NCBI RefSeq assembly: GCF_024169655.1
Contig: NZ_JALJWV010000001.1
Coordinates: 191,001 to 255,000 of the forward strand
Direction of reading: 5' to 3'
Length of the DNA: 64,000 bases
From: Pseudomonas marginalis
GTDB taxonomy: Bacteria > Pseudomonadota > Gammaproteobacteria > Pseudomonadales > Pseudomonadaceae
Shown: one piece after another, positions 26,548-34,964 of the stretch
How positions within the stretch are numbered: the first letter of the stretch is position 1
How the letters are laid out: every line of letters begins with the position of its first letter
Program-made: the position numbers and the translations under genes
Notes under the pieces: generated by a model
The model's input: the letters and a program-made list of their open reading frames with translations, nothing else
What the model was told of the DNA's origin: nothing
The model's database searches: none

Positions 26548-27521
26548 TTATCCACAGGCCGAGTGCAGAAAAAATCGCCCCTTAATCGCGCTCAGCCAGC
26601 ACCATAAGGTTGCGCGGGGTCAGCCTGGTTTCGCAGAAGCTGCCTACTTCAACCTTGTAGCCTTGTTCGCGCAGAAACAGTGCCCGATCCAGCACCAACC
26701 ACAGCTCCAGCGGGCGCCGAAACAACCCTCGCAGCAATTCCAGGTTTCTGACCTCGGCCAAGCGCCGCCACCCGCGTGCCTCCAGCGCTGCCCAATCCTG
26801 CTCGCCTGTGGATAACCCTTTGAGGCTGGCCAACTCGCGGCAATAGTCGGCGAAGGGTTTATCCAGCCAACTGGCGGGCAGGGACGGCGTGGGCAAGTAC
26901 GTGTCGCAATGGCGCAATTGGCGCTGCAGGTGATCGAAACCCAGGCGCCTGGCCATGGACGTATCCCGTTGCTGGCGTACCCGCTTGCCGGCAGTGACGG
27001 TTTCGCTGAGGGGCAGACCCAGGTCATCGACCGATAACTGCAACGCCGAAGCGCGGCCTGCGCCCGACAGCGGCTGGTAGCGGTCGGCATGGATGCGGTT
27101 GTAGCAGCACGGCGCCAGCGCCAGTTGCTTGCAGCCGGCAACGCTGGCCAGTTGCAGCAGGCGCACGTGCAGGTCACCGCAGGCGTGCAGGGCGACGGGG
27201 GTGTGTTCGGCGCTGAGCGTTACATCGGCCAGCACGTCTTGCAGGCGATGGGTGACCGGCAGTTGATGGTGGTCGCTCAAGGCCTGGCCGGAGCTGATCA
27301 GGGCCGGATCGTATTCCAGGCAGGTCAGTTGCTGCCCGGTATGCAGCAGGCGGCGGCCGAGGTGGCCTTTGCCGGCGCACCAGTCCAGCCAGTGCCTGGG
27401 TGTTTGCGCGAACCGCAGGGCGGCGCCGAATGCTTCGATCTGTTGCCACTTGCGGCCAGGCACATCGACGTTCAGGCGGTGGCGGGCGGGTGCCAGGGGC
27501 TGGGTCGGTAACTTATCCACA
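26548..27521. promoter_or_regulatory. Three perfect DnaA-box sequences within 1 kb
   Basis: TTATCCACA occurs at 26548-26556 in the intergenic gap and at 27513-27521 inside the methyltransferase gene. Its complement TGTGGATAA is at 26807-26815. The 241-bp gap 26341-26581 holds nothing else I recognise. Confidence 0.5.
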
Positions 27522-27769
27522 GCACTGAGACGCAGCGCTTGCGCGGCCAGTTGTGGAAAAGGCGCGGGGGCGGGCAGCTCGTGGGGCTGGTTGTGGCGGC
27601 TTTCCGCGTCGGCCAGCGAGCGCCGGCGCAGCCACTGGGCGAGCTCGGGGTGTTGGGATTCCCAGGGTAACTGGCGATGCGTGAAGGGCCGTGGTCGCCA
27701 CAGCCCCTGGTGTTCGCTGAGGAACGCATCCAGCGCCTGGAAACGCGCTTCAACGTCCCTGGCAGGCAT
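26582..27769 (-). CDS. SAM-dependent methyltransferase (Methyltransf_32/GSTCD-like)
   Basis: A 395-residue class I methyltransferase. The SAM-binding loop is seen in WLDWCAGKGHLGRRLL (about residue 142), followed by CLEYDPALI, then VALHACGDLHVRLL and the family hallmark LAPCCYNRI. The N-terminal 130 residues, rich in Leu, Ala and Arg, have no clear domain. The substrate is unknown; related domains occur in putative tRNA/rRNA methyltransferases. The gene starts at 27769, overlapping the end of the hisM-like gene by 20 bp, so it is likely co-transcribed with the amino-acid transporter. Two DnaA-box sequences lie inside it. Family call is firm; role unknown. Confidence 0.85.
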   Translation of the reverse strand: MPARDVEARFQALDAFLSEHQGLWRPRPFTHRQLPWESQHPELAQWLRRRSLADAESRHNQPHELPAPAPFPQLAAQALRLSAVDKLPTQPLAPARHRLNVDVPGRKWQQIEAFGAALRFAQTPRHWLDWCAGKGHLGRRLLHTGQQLTCLEYDPALISSGQALSDHHQLPVTHRLQDVLADVTLSAEHTPVALHACGDLHVRLLQLASVAGCKQLALAPCCYNRIHADRYQPLSGAGRASALQLSVDDLGLPLSETVTAGKRVRQQRDTSMARRLGFDHLQRQLRHCDTYLPTPSLPASWLDKPFADYCRELASLKGLSTGEQDWAALEARGWRRLAEVRNLELLRGLFRRPLELWLVLDRALFLREQGYKVEVGSFCETRLTPRNLMVLAERD

Positions 27770-28481
27770 CGACTCGCAGCCAGCGTTCCAGCAGTTTGAA
27801 ACCGCGCACCAGCACGTAGGCCATCAGCAGGTAGAACAGCCCGGCGGCGAAGAAGATCTCCACCGGCAGGTACGTGCGCGCAATGATGGTGCGCGCCATG
27901 CCGGTCAGTTCCAGCAGCGTCACCGTACTGGCCAGGGCGCTGGCCTTGAGCATCAGGATCACTTCGTTGCTGTACGCCGGCAGGCCGATGCGCGAGGCGC
28001 GCGGCAGGATGATGTAGAACAGCGTCTTCGGCTTGGACATGCCCAGGGCCCGTGCCGCTTCGATTTCACCCGGCGGGATGGCCTGGATCGCACCGCGCAG
28101 GATCTCGGCGATATAGGCGGCGGTGTGCAGGGTCATGGTGGCGGTGGCGCACCAGAACGGATCGCGCAGGTACGGCCACATGAAGCTGTTACGCACCGCA
28201 TCGAACTGCGCCAGGCCGTAGTAGACCAGGAACAACTGCACCAGCAACGGCGTGCCGCGAAAGAAGAAAATGTAGCAATAGGGCAGGGTACGCACGTACC
28301 AGCGGCGCGAAGAGCGGGCGATGCCCAGCGGGATCGCCAGCAGCAGGCCGGCAATCACCGCGATAGCCACCAACTCAAGGGTGAGGGTCGCGCCCTGGGC
28401 CAGTTTTGGCAGCCATTTGATGATCACGGCCCAGTTCAGGCCCAGGTCGAAATGGGACAGCCAGCTATAGTCGCCGCTCAT
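27750..28481 (-). CDS. hisM: HisM-type ABC permease for basic amino acids
   Basis: A 243-residue inner-membrane permease of the HisM/ArtM class with about five membrane segments and the EAA loop (AARALGMSKPKTLFYIILPRA) that docks on the ATPase. The start is ATG 28481, which overlaps the hisQ stop as ATGA; a longer frame to 28859 runs through hisQ and is rejected. Together with HisQ, HisJ and HisP it forms a polar amino-acid uptake system, most likely for lysine, arginine, ornithine or histidine. Substrate is inferred from family resemblance. Confidence 0.88.
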   Translation of the reverse strand: MSGDYSWLSHFDLGLNWAVIIKWLPKLAQGATLTLELVAIAVIAGLLLAIPLGIARSSRRWYVRTLPYCYIFFFRGTPLLVQLFLVYYGLAQFDAVRNSFMWPYLRDPFWCATATMTLHTAAYIAEILRGAIQAIPPGEIEAARALGMSKPKTLFYIILPRASRIGLPAYSNEVILMLKASALASTVTLLELTGMARTIIARTYLPVEIFFAAGLFYLLMAYVLVRGFKLLERWLRVDACQGR

Positions 28482-29173
28482 TGGGTGCTCCTTGCAAAGC
28501 CACGACTGGCGCGTTTTTCCAGGAAATGCATGCCGGTCATGGCGAGCACGGTGAGGCCCAGGTACATGAACGCCGCCACCATGAAGAAGGTGAACGGCTG
28601 CTTGGTCACGGTCACGCCGATCTGCGCATGGCGCATGATTTCTTCGAGACCGATCACCGATACCAGCGCGGTGTCTTTCATCAGGATCATGAACAGGTTG
28701 CCCAGGCCCGGCAGGGCGATGCGCCACATCTGCGGCATGATCAAGCGGGTGAAGATGCGAAACTTCGACAGGCCCAATGCCACACCGGCTTCGCGGTGGC
28801 CCTTGGGAATGGCGAGGATCGCGCCACGGAACACTTCCGTGGCGTAAGCGCCAAAGCACAGGCCCAGGGCGATGACCCCGGCGGCAAAGGCACTGAGAGA
28901 CAGGTCGGGGTTACCGAAAAACTCCCCGAGGGCGCGCATCAGGTTGACCGTACCGAAGTAGATCAGCAGCACCCACAACAGTTCGGGAATACCGCGAACG
29001 AGGGTCGAGTAAGCCCCGCCCAGCCATTGCAACGGCTTGTACGGGGAAGTCTTGGCCAAAGCGCCGGCCAGGCCGAGTACCAGCCCCAGGCACAGGGCCG
29101 TGAGCGCCAGCTTGACGGTCATCAGCGCGCCGGCGGCGAGCGCCGGGCCGAATCCGTAGAGATCGAAATTCAT
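28478..29173 (-). CDS. hisQ: HisQ-type ABC permease for basic amino acids
   Basis: A 231-residue permease of the HisQ/ArtQ class beginning MNFDLYGFGPALAAGALMTV. It has several membrane helices and the EAA loop (AGVALGLSKFRIFTRLIMPQ). It pairs with HisM, whose start overlaps this stop as ATGA. It lies 74 bp downstream of the binding-protein gene. Confidence 0.88.
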   Translation of the reverse strand: MNFDLYGFGPALAAGALMTVKLALTALCLGLVLGLAGALAKTSPYKPLQWLGGAYSTLVRGIPELLWVLLIYFGTVNLMRALGEFFGNPDLSLSAFAAGVIALGLCFGAYATEVFRGAILAIPKGHREAGVALGLSKFRIFTRLIMPQMWRIALPGLGNLFMILMKDTALVSVIGLEEIMRHAQIGVTVTKQPFTFFMVAAFMYLGLTVLAMTGMHFLEKRASRGFARSTQ

Positions 29174-29247
29174 GGTGTTTTCATATCGCGGCAGGCAAAG
29201 CTGAAAGCCGACGCGCCCCTGGGCGCGCGCCGGGCATACCGTTCAGA

Positions 29248-30000
29248 TCATTCGATGCTGAAAGGGAAGTACTTGTCGTTGATCTTCTTGTAAGTGCCGT
29301 CGGCCTTGATCTCTGCCAGGGCTTTGTTCAGGCGTTCGCGTAGCGGGTCGCCTTTGCGCACGGCGATACCTATCTTGTCGCTCTCGACCACCGGGTCGCC
29401 CTTGAACTCGTAGGCGGAACCGTCTTTGCTCTTGAGCCATTCGTACTGCACGTACTTGTCGGCGAGGATGCCGTCCAGGCGACCGGAAGTCAGGTCGAGG
29501 TAGGCGTTTTCCTGGGTGTCGTAGAGCTTGGCGGTGGTGTCAGGCAGCTTGTCTTCCAGGTAGGTACCGGCCAACGTCGCGCGTTGTGCGCCGATAATCT
29601 TGCCCTTCAGGTAATCCGCGTCGGGCTTGAAGTCTGCTGTGGCTTTCGGCGCGATGAATTGCAGCTTGTTGGAGTAGTACGGGTCGGTGAAGTCGACGGC
29701 TTGCTTGCGTTCGTCGGTGATCGACAGCGAGGACACCAGGAAGTCGAACTTCTTGGCGTTCAGCGCCGGGATGATGCCGTCCCAGTCCGACACATACACT
29801 TCGCACTTCTCGACTTTCATCTTGGCGCACAGGGCGTCGCCGATGTCTTTGTCGAAGCCGACGACGTTGCCGCTGGCATCTTTATTGTTGAACGGCGGGT
29901 AGGCCGCTTCGATCCCCATTTTCAGGGTTTCTGCCATGGCCGAGGCGCTGAACGCCATCGAAACGGCCGCGGCCAGAAGGAATTTTTTATAGTTCTGCAT
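29248..30000 (-). CDS. hisJ: HisJ/ArgT-type periplasmic amino-acid-binding protein
   Basis: A 250-residue solute-binding protein (SBP_bac_3). The start at 30000 is chosen because a Sec signal peptide follows directly (MQNYKKFLLAAAVSMAFSAS, cleavage after AMA). The mature part begins ETLKMGIEAAYPPFN, with the conserved GFDKDIGDALCAKM and a paired-cysteine stretch (CAKMKVEKCEVY) as in the lysine-arginine-ornithine/histidine-binding family. It delivers substrate to HisQM. The frame is open further upstream (to 30156) but into the ATPase gene. Confidence 0.9.
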   Translation of the reverse strand: MQNYKKFLLAAAVSMAFSASAMAETLKMGIEAAYPPFNNKDASGNVVGFDKDIGDALCAKMKVEKCEVYVSDWDGIIPALNAKKFDFLVSSLSITDERKQAVDFTDPYYSNKLQFIAPKATADFKPDADYLKGKIIGAQRATLAGTYLEDKLPDTTAKLYDTQENAYLDLTSGRLDGILADKYVQYEWLKSKDGSAYEFKGDPVVESDKIGIAVRKGDPLRERLNKALAEIKADGTYKKINDKYFPFSIE

Positions 30001-30013
30001 GCATGTTGCTCCG

Positions 30014-30787
30014 TTAGCGGTTGCTGGACATGAATTGTTTGCAGCGCGCCGAAAGCGGGTTGTCAAACACCTGCTGTGGCGATCCTTGCTCTTCGACCAG
30101 GCCTTGGTGCAAGAACACCACTTCACTGGACACCTGGCGGGCGAAGCCCATTTCATGGGTGACCAGCAGCATGGTGCGGCCTTCTTCGGCCAGTGCGCGG
30201 ATCACATTAAGTACTTCCTGAACCATTTCCGGGTCAAGGGCCGAGGTGGGTTCGTCGAACAGGATGACTTTCGGCTGCATCGCCAGGGTGCGCGCGATGG
30301 CCGCCCGTTGCTGCTGGCCGCCGGACAATTGCGCGGGGTAGGCGTGGCGCTTGTCGCTGATGCCGACCTTGGCCAGCAGGGCTTCGGCCACTTCGATGGC
30401 TTCGGCCTTGCTCTGGCCGAGCACACGGCGTGGGGCCTCGATGATGTTGTCGAGGATGCTCATGTGCGGCCACAGGTTAAAGTTTTGAAACACAAATCCG
30501 ATTTCGCTGCGCAGGCGGTTGATCTGCTTGCCGTCGGCGGCCATCAGCTCGCCGTTCTTCGCCGCCTTGAGCTTGAGTTCTTCGCCGGCCACCAGGATCT
30601 GCCCCTGATGCGGGTTTTCCAGCAGGTTGATGCAACGCAGGAATGTGGACTTGCCGGAGCCGGAGGAACCCAGGATCGAGATCACATCGCCGTCGCGAGC
30701 GGTCAGCGAGATACCTTTGAGTACCTCCAGCTCACCATAGCGTTTATGCAAGTTGCGGATTTCAAGCGCGGGCGCGGCCAAAGCCAT
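30014..30787 (-). CDS. hisP: HisP-type ABC ATPase for basic amino acids
   Basis: A 257-residue ATPase with Walker [11 protein letters not shown]-loop [11 protein letters not shown], signature LSGGQQQR, Walker [13 protein letters not shown] and the His switch VTHEM. It is the first gene of the transporter operon in the order hisP-hisJ-hisQ-hisM-methyltransferase, with a 13-bp gap to hisJ. It is divergent from gabP across 553 bp. Confidence 0.93.
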   Translation of the reverse strand: MALAAPALEIRNLHKRYGELEVLKGISLTARDGDVISILGSSGSGKSTFLRCINLLENPHQGQILVAGEELKLKAAKNGELMAADGKQINRLRSEIGFVFQNFNLWPHMSILDNIIEAPRRVLGQSKAEAIEVAEALLAKVGISDKRHAYPAQLSGGQQQRAAIARTLAMQPKVILFDEPTSALDPEMVQEVLNVIRALAEEGRTMLLVTHEMGFARQVSSEVVFLHQGLVEEQGSPQQVFDNPLSARCKQFMSSNR

Positions 30788-31232
30788 GTGCGGTCCTCAT
30801 TGTGTTCGTTGCGTTCCTGCTGTTGGGTCGCCTTCCTGGCGAGGCGCCAAGCTAGCATAGCGTCTGGATGGCAGCCAACAGCGCGGCTGATGGTCAACAG
30901 GTGGTCTGCGGCAGGGTGTCGCATCGGCACAGCAGCGTGTCGCGCCAGCAACAACCGAACAGCCGTTCGAACCTGAAAATCCCGCAGGCTTCGCGTGAAA
31001 AAGGGCGCGATGGTGCCAGCTTTGGGCGGGTGTTGGAAGGGTTAACCGGGCAAACGGTATTCCTCGGCCCTCTTATGGGGCGTTACATACTTTTTGTGTG
31101 TATTTATGGTGCGCGCATTGGGGTGAAAGTGGGTCGCTCGGTAACGCTATAGCGGAATGCCATGATTCTCAATGACTTGCGAGGGCTGTTGGATCGTCCT
31201 ACAGCCCGCGTCAATTGGGGTTTTGTAACATT

Positions 31233-31248
31233 TTGGCGCAAATATTGC
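31233..31248 (+). promoter_or_regulatory. Sigma54-type promoter upstream of gabP
   Basis: TTGGCGCAAATATTGC has the invariant GG (31235-31236) and GC (31247-31248) ten bases apart, matching the -24/-12 pattern. It lies 93 bp before the gabP ATG. The rest of the hisP-gabP gap (30788-31340) shows no other clear element. Nitrogen-linked control of an amino-acid permease is plausible; this is inference. Confidence 0.5.
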
Positions 31249-31340
31249 GTAAAAAATAAAGAACGCCCTGTTTGTTTCTTTTCACGAGGAAGGCACACAC
31301 CGGGCGGATCGTTTTCGCAATTCCTCGTATAGGTGTGTCA

Positions 31341-32732
31341 ATGAGTAGTACGCAAAGCTCCAATGACCTCGAACAGGGGCTCAAACCGCGTCACGTCACC
31401 ATGCTGTCGATTGCCGGCGTCATTGGTGCCGGTTTGTTTGTCGGCTCCGGCCACGCGATTGCCGCCGCCGGCCCTGCGGTACTGCTGGCCTATGCCGCTG
31501 CCGGCGCGCTGGTGGTACTGGTAATGCGCATGTTGGCCGAGATGGCCGTGGCGTCACCGGACACCGGTTCGTTCTCTACCTACGCTGATCGGGCGATCGG
31601 GCACTGGGCCGGTTTCACCATCGGCTGGCTGTACTGGTGGTTCTGGGTGTTGGTGATTCCATTGGAAGCCAACGCCGCCGCGACCATTCTTAATGCCTGG
31701 TTCCCCAACGTGGCCATCTGGGCGTTTACCCTGATCATCACTTTGCTGCTGACGGCGACCAACCTGTTCAGTGTGAAGCACTATGGTGAGTTCGAGTTCT
31801 GGTTTGCGCTGATCAAAGTCGTGGCGATCGTGGGCTTTGTGATCCTCGGCCTGCTGGCGATCTTCGGCTTCCTGCCGAACAGCCAGGTCAGCGGTGTTTC
31901 GCACCTGTTCGACACCCAGGGCTTCATGCCCAACGGCATGGGCGCGGTGCTGGCGGCGATCCTGACCACCATGTTCTCGTTCATGGGCACCGAGATTGTC
32001 ACCATCGCGGCCGCTGAGTCGAAGGACCCGGGCCAGCAAATCACCAAGGCCACCAACTCGGTGATCTGGCGGATTGGTTTGTTCTACCTGCTGTCGATCT
32101 TCATCGTGGTGTCCCTGGTGCCTTGGAACGATCCGAACCTGGCTGCCGTAGGTTCCTACCAGACCGTGCTGGAAGGCATGGGCATCCCGAATGCCAAGCT
32201 GATCGTCGACCTGGTGGTCTTGGTTGCCGTGACCAGCTGCCTCAACTCGGCGCTGTACACCGCCTCGCGCATGCTGTTCTCCCTGGGCCGTCGTGGTGAT
32301 GCACCTGCCGTGTCCAAGCGCACCAACAAAAGCGGCACGCCTTACTGGGCGGTGATGCTGTCCACGGGCGCTGCGTTCCTGGCGGTCTTCGCCAACTACG
32401 TGGCACCGGCGGCGGTGTTCGAATTCCTGCTCGCCAGTTCCGGCGCCATTGCGTTGCTGGTGTACCTGGTGATCGCGGTGTCGCAACTGCGCATGCGTCA
32501 GAAACGTATTGCGGCCGGCGAGACGCTCGTCTTCAAGATGTGGCTGTTCCCAGGCCTGACCTATGCGGTGATGGTGTTCATCGTTGGCACGCTGACCATC
32601 ATGCTGTTCCAAGAAGCCCATCGGGTCGAGATCATCGCGACCGGGGTCCTGAGCTTGCTGGTGGTGGCGGCGGGGCTGCTCGTTTCGAGCCGTCGCAAGG
32701 CGCTGAGAGTAGGCGCTGCGGTGCTGAATTGA
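31341..32732 (+). CDS. gabP: GabP-like amino-acid permease (APC superfamily)
   Basis: A 463-residue inner-membrane transporter with about 12 membrane helices. It opens with the APC signature (RHVTMLSIAGVIGAGLFVGS) and has the conserved EMAVASPDTGSFSTYA block and YWWFWVLVIPLEANAAATI, closely resembling 4-aminobutyrate permeases. The ATG at 31341 is preferred over an upstream Met at 31272, which lies close to the sigma54-type promoter and adds a non-conserved tail. GABA is the likely substrate, but related permeases for other amino acids cannot be excluded. The last two codons and stop are part of a 61-bp sequence repeated at 34396. Confidence 0.88.
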   Translation: MSSTQSSNDLEQGLKPRHVTMLSIAGVIGAGLFVGSGHAIAAAGPAVLLAYAAAGALVVLVMRMLAEMAVASPDTGSFSTYADRAIGHWAGFTIGWLYWWFWVLVIPLEANAAATILNAWFPNVAIWAFTLIITLLLTATNLFSVKHYGEFEFWFALIKVVAIVGFVILGLLAIFGFLPNSQVSGVSHLFDTQGFMPNGMGAVLAAILTTMFSFMGTEIVTIAAAESKDPGQQITKATNSVIWRIGLFYLLSIFIVVSLVPWNDPNLAAVGSYQTVLEGMGIPNAKLIVDLVVLVAVTSCLNSALYTASRMLFSLGRRGDAPAVSKRTNKSGTPYWAVMLSTGAAFLAVFANYVAPAAVFEFLLASSGAIALLVYLVIAVSQLRMRQKRIAAGETLVFKMWLFPGLTYAVMVFIVGTLTIMLFQEAHRVEIIATGVLSLLVVAAGLLVSSRRKALRVGAAVLN

Positions 32733-32783
32733 TGTGATGGAGTGCGGTGCTTGATGGCGCCGCAGTTCGAATGTGGGAGGGGG
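32723..32783 (+). repeat. 61-bp direct repeat, copy 1 (gabP 3' end plus REP arm)
   Basis: Identical to 34396-34456. It contains the gabP stop, GATGTGATGGAGTGCGG and the first part of a REP sequence. Confidence 0.93.
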
Positions 32784-32796
32784 CTTGCCCCCGATG
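32771..32796 (+). repeat. REP sequence, left half of a REPIN
   Basis: ATGTGGGAGGGGGCTTGCCC followed by CCGATG matches a REP class common in P. fluorescens. Its inverted partner is at 34297-34322, beyond the IS. Confidence 0.85.
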
Positions 32797-32853
32797 GTGG
32801 TGTATCAGTCAATTAGATGTCTGAAGTGCGCCCCAAAAGTTGGACAGTGATTG

Positions 32854-33681
32854 TTAGGCTACAGCGGACCGGGCTCTGTACGCTACAGGGCTCAGTCCGC
32901 CAAGCTTCGTTTTGATTCGTTTATGGTTGTAGTAATGGATGTATTCAGCCAGTCCAGCCTGCAACTGAGCCACGCTGTCGAAGCTTTCCCTGTAGTAAAA
33001 TTCTGACTTCAACGTACCAAAGAAGCTCTCCATTGTGGCGTTGTCATAGCAGTTTCCTCTGCGTGACATGCTCTGTTCCAACCCTGCTTTTTCTAGTTGA
33101 TCCCGGTACTTTGGGTATCGATAGTGCCAACCCTGATCCGAGTGCAGCATGGGTTTGACGCCCTCAGGCAAGCGCTCAAGAGCTTGTTCCAGCATGTCGC
33201 CCACCAACGCATATTGGGGGCGCGTGGCGGTCTGATAAGCCACGATTTCTCCGTTGTACAAGTCTAAAACTGGAGACAGATACAGCTTTCCGCCAGCCAC
33301 TTTGAACTCGGTGACATCCGTTACCCATTTCTGATTCGGTTGTTCAGCCTCGAACTGACGAGCCAGGGTATTGGGCGAGACTTTTCCCATCGGCCCTCGA
33401 TACGATCTGTATTTCTTCGGTCGTACCGTACATTTCAGACTCAACTCCCCCATCAGTCGCCGCACCGTTTTACTGTTGATCAACTGTCCGTTGCTGCGCA
33501 GAGCTAAAGTCATACGACGATAGCCGAAGCGCCCCTTATGCTCGTCTTGAAGGCTCTGGATAGAGGCTTTCAGCGAAACGAACCGGTCTGATCCGTCCAT
33601 CGCCTTGAGTTGGTAGTAGTACGTGCTGCGGGCGAGCCCAACCAGTTTGAGCAAAGGGTCCAAAGGGAAGCTTTGCCTCAA
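32854..33681 (-). CDS. IS3-family transposase OrfB (DDE integrase core)
   Basis: About 275 residues from a TTG at 33681, but the protein is normally made as an OrfAB fusion: the frame is open upstream (KARLVSELRQSFPLDPL) and joins OrfA by -1 slippage at its end. It has the HTH_21 segment (GRFGYRRMTLALR) and the rve catalytic core with the DDE residues, including WVTDVTEF, the LHSDQGWHY aspartate and the glutamate in NATMESFFGTLK. Confidence 0.93.
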   Translation of the reverse strand: MRQSFPLDPLLKLVGLARSTYYYQLKAMDGSDRFVSLKASIQSLQDEHKGRFGYRRMTLALRSNGQLINSKTVRRLMGELSLKCTVRPKKYRSYRGPMGKVSPNTLARQFEAEQPNQKWVTDVTEFKVAGGKLYLSPVLDLYNGEIVAYQTATRPQYALVGDMLEQALERLPEGVKPMLHSDQGWHYRYPKYRDQLEKAGLEQSMSRRGNCYDNATMESFFGTLKSEFYYRESFDSVAQLQAGLAEYIHYYNHKRIKTKLGGLSPVAYRARSAVA

Positions 33682-33689
33682 CTCAGAGA

Positions 33690-34229
33690 CTAATCGGGCT
33701 TTTTCTTCGCTTCTTTCTCGCGCCTCATTACCGCCTCGCCTAACTCCCCAAGCTTTTTTAGGTAGGCGTTCTCCATGCGCAAATACTGGAGTTCATCAAG
33801 TAAAGCCTTGTGAGCACGCTCTTGGTCGGTGAGTGGGGCAGCCGTTTTTCGAGGTTTAGCTGGTGGTTTGGACATAGCGATATTCAATCCTTTTTCCCCT
33901 GAGGCCAGGGCTCCAATACCGCCACTGTAATACTGCTGCTGCCATCTGCCCACTTGGGTAGAGTCACCCAGATTGAAGAGTGCCGCTGCGCGGCGAAAAG
34001 AGAGGGAGTCACGCCACATGCGTTGCAGAACGGAGAACTTGAACAAAGCACTATAACGTCCACCGGAACTACTCAGACTGGCCTCACCGTGCAGCCGGTA
34101 AGCTTCCACCCAGCGGCGAAGCAAAGTGGGGTCCATTTGAAATCGGGCTGCAATATGGCGAAAGCCTCGGCCTCGCTCTAGGAAGGCGGTAATGGCGGAA
34201 AGTTTGAACTGCGCGGTGTACTTGCTCAT
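33690..34229 (-). CDS. IS3-family transposase OrfA (helix-turn-helix)
   Basis: A 179-residue protein with two helix-turn-helix regions (MSKYTAQFKLSAITAFLERG, then a second from SLSSSGGRYSALFK) and a C-terminal leucine-zipper-like coil (LLDELQYLRMENAYLKKL). It ends in an A-rich stretch (GAAGAAAAAG) that forms the -1 frameshift signal into orfB. IS150-type length. Confidence 0.92.
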   Translation of the reverse strand: MSKYTAQFKLSAITAFLERGRGFRHIAARFQMDPTLLRRWVEAYRLHGEASLSSSGGRYSALFKFSVLQRMWRDSLSFRRAAALFNLGDSTQVGRWQQQYYSGGIGALASGEKGLNIAMSKPPAKPRKTAAPLTDQERAHKALLDELQYLRMENAYLKKLGELGEAVMRREKEAKKKPD

Positions 34230-34296
34230 GAAAAAGCCCCAGGAGTTGGATGAGTGTCCAACTTTTGGGGCGCACTTCAGTCGGCTGTCACACCGT

Positions 34297-34322
34297 TATC
34301 GGGGGCAAGCCCCCTCCCACAT
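34297..34322 (-). repeat. REP sequence, right half of the IS-split REPIN
   Basis: TTATCGGGGGCAAGCCCCCT followed by CCCACA is the inverted partner of the REP at 32771. Without the IS the two lie about 70 bp apart. Confidence 0.85.
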
Positions 34323-34395
34323 TTTGTGTTGTGTCGGTCTTGGGAAGGCACCAGCGCCTGGAGCGCCGGCGCCTCCGGCTTGCTCGTGACGGCGC

Positions 34396-34456
34396 GCTGA
34401 ATTGATGTGATGGAGTGCGGTGCTTGATGGCGCCGCAGTTCGAATGTGGGAGGGGG
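34396..34456 (+). repeat. 61-bp direct repeat, copy 2
   Basis: Identical to 32723-32783. It is preceded at about 34338-34366 by a stretch (GTCTTGGGAAGGCACCAGCG) that nearly copies the 3' end of the next gene, showing that the whole gabP-to-hypothetical-gene spacer was duplicated in tandem. Confidence 0.9.
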
Positions 34457-34470
34457 TAAGCCCCCCCCAC
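34444..34470 (+). repeat. Third, degenerate REP sequence
   Basis: ATGTGGGAGGGGGTAAGCCC followed by a C-run and CAC. The loop is changed from CTTG to TAAG relative to the REP at 32771, and it has no inverted partner. A T-run follows. Confidence 0.7.
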
Positions 34471-34480
34471 TTTTTTTGCG

Positions 34481-34894
34481 TCAGTCTTGGGAAGTCACCA
34501 GCGCCTGGGATGCGGCGACGTAGTCCGCCTGGAACGCCGGCGACTCGATCCATGCCAGCGCGGCCGCCTCATCCTCGGTGTCGGTGGCCCACTGCCGATA
34601 TTCGATCAGTGCCGCCAGGATAAAGTCGGTGGCGTTTTCTTCGCCTTCCTGCTCCAGCACCAATGCCAACAGTGGGTGCGCCAGGAACACCCCGCACAGC
34701 GCTTGTTGGCTGATTTCGCCGGCCGTGCGCATCTCGACAAACAACTCGGTCAAATCCACCGACTCAAGATCGATGCGGCTGTCATCGCCGGCAAATGCAT
34801 CCGGCTTGGTTGCGACGGCGCGTTGGGTGCGGTTTTGCTTGGCCTTGGCCTTTGCCCGGTGGGCGCGTTTTTGCTGCTTGTCTGGCGAGGCCAT
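34481..34894 (-). CDS. Hypothetical protein with basic N-terminus
   Basis: 137 residues from ATG 34894. The first 30 are strongly basic (KQQKRAHRAKAKAKQNRTQR); the rest is acidic and helical (VDLTELFVEMRTAGEISQQA, then AALIEYRQWATDTEDE). There is no signal peptide or membrane segment. A longer frame to 34972 exists, but the internal ATG is the more natural start. I do not recognise the family. It converges on the REP cluster; its 3' end is partly duplicated near 34338. Confidence 0.7.
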   Translation of the reverse strand: MASPDKQQKRAHRAKAKAKQNRTQRAVATKPDAFAGDDSRIDLESVDLTELFVEMRTAGEISQQALCGVFLAHPLLALVLEQEGEENATDFILAALIEYRQWATDTEDEAAALAWIESPAFQADYVAASQALVTSQD

Positions 34895-34964
34895 GGGCTC
34901 ACGTCCTTGGTTCAGGATCTGGATCGGGTATTGAAGCGCAGGTTGGGGAAAATCCCAAGGGGTT

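Larger units (their letters stand above)
32822..34279 (-). mobile_element. Complete IS3-family element (IS150-like), 1,458 bp
   Basis: Perfect 25-bp terminal inverted repeats at 32822-32846 and 34255-34279 begin TGAAGTGCGCCCC and end with complementary TTCA. A 3-bp target duplication GTC flanks it (32819-32821 and 34280-34282). Two overlapping reading frames on the minus strand encode OrfA and OrfB. All parts look intact, so it may still be mobile. It sits inside a REPIN. Confidence 0.95.

Noticed and set aside
34288..34553. Overlapping small frames across the REP cluster
   Set aside because: They run through REP hairpins and duplicated non-coding DNA.
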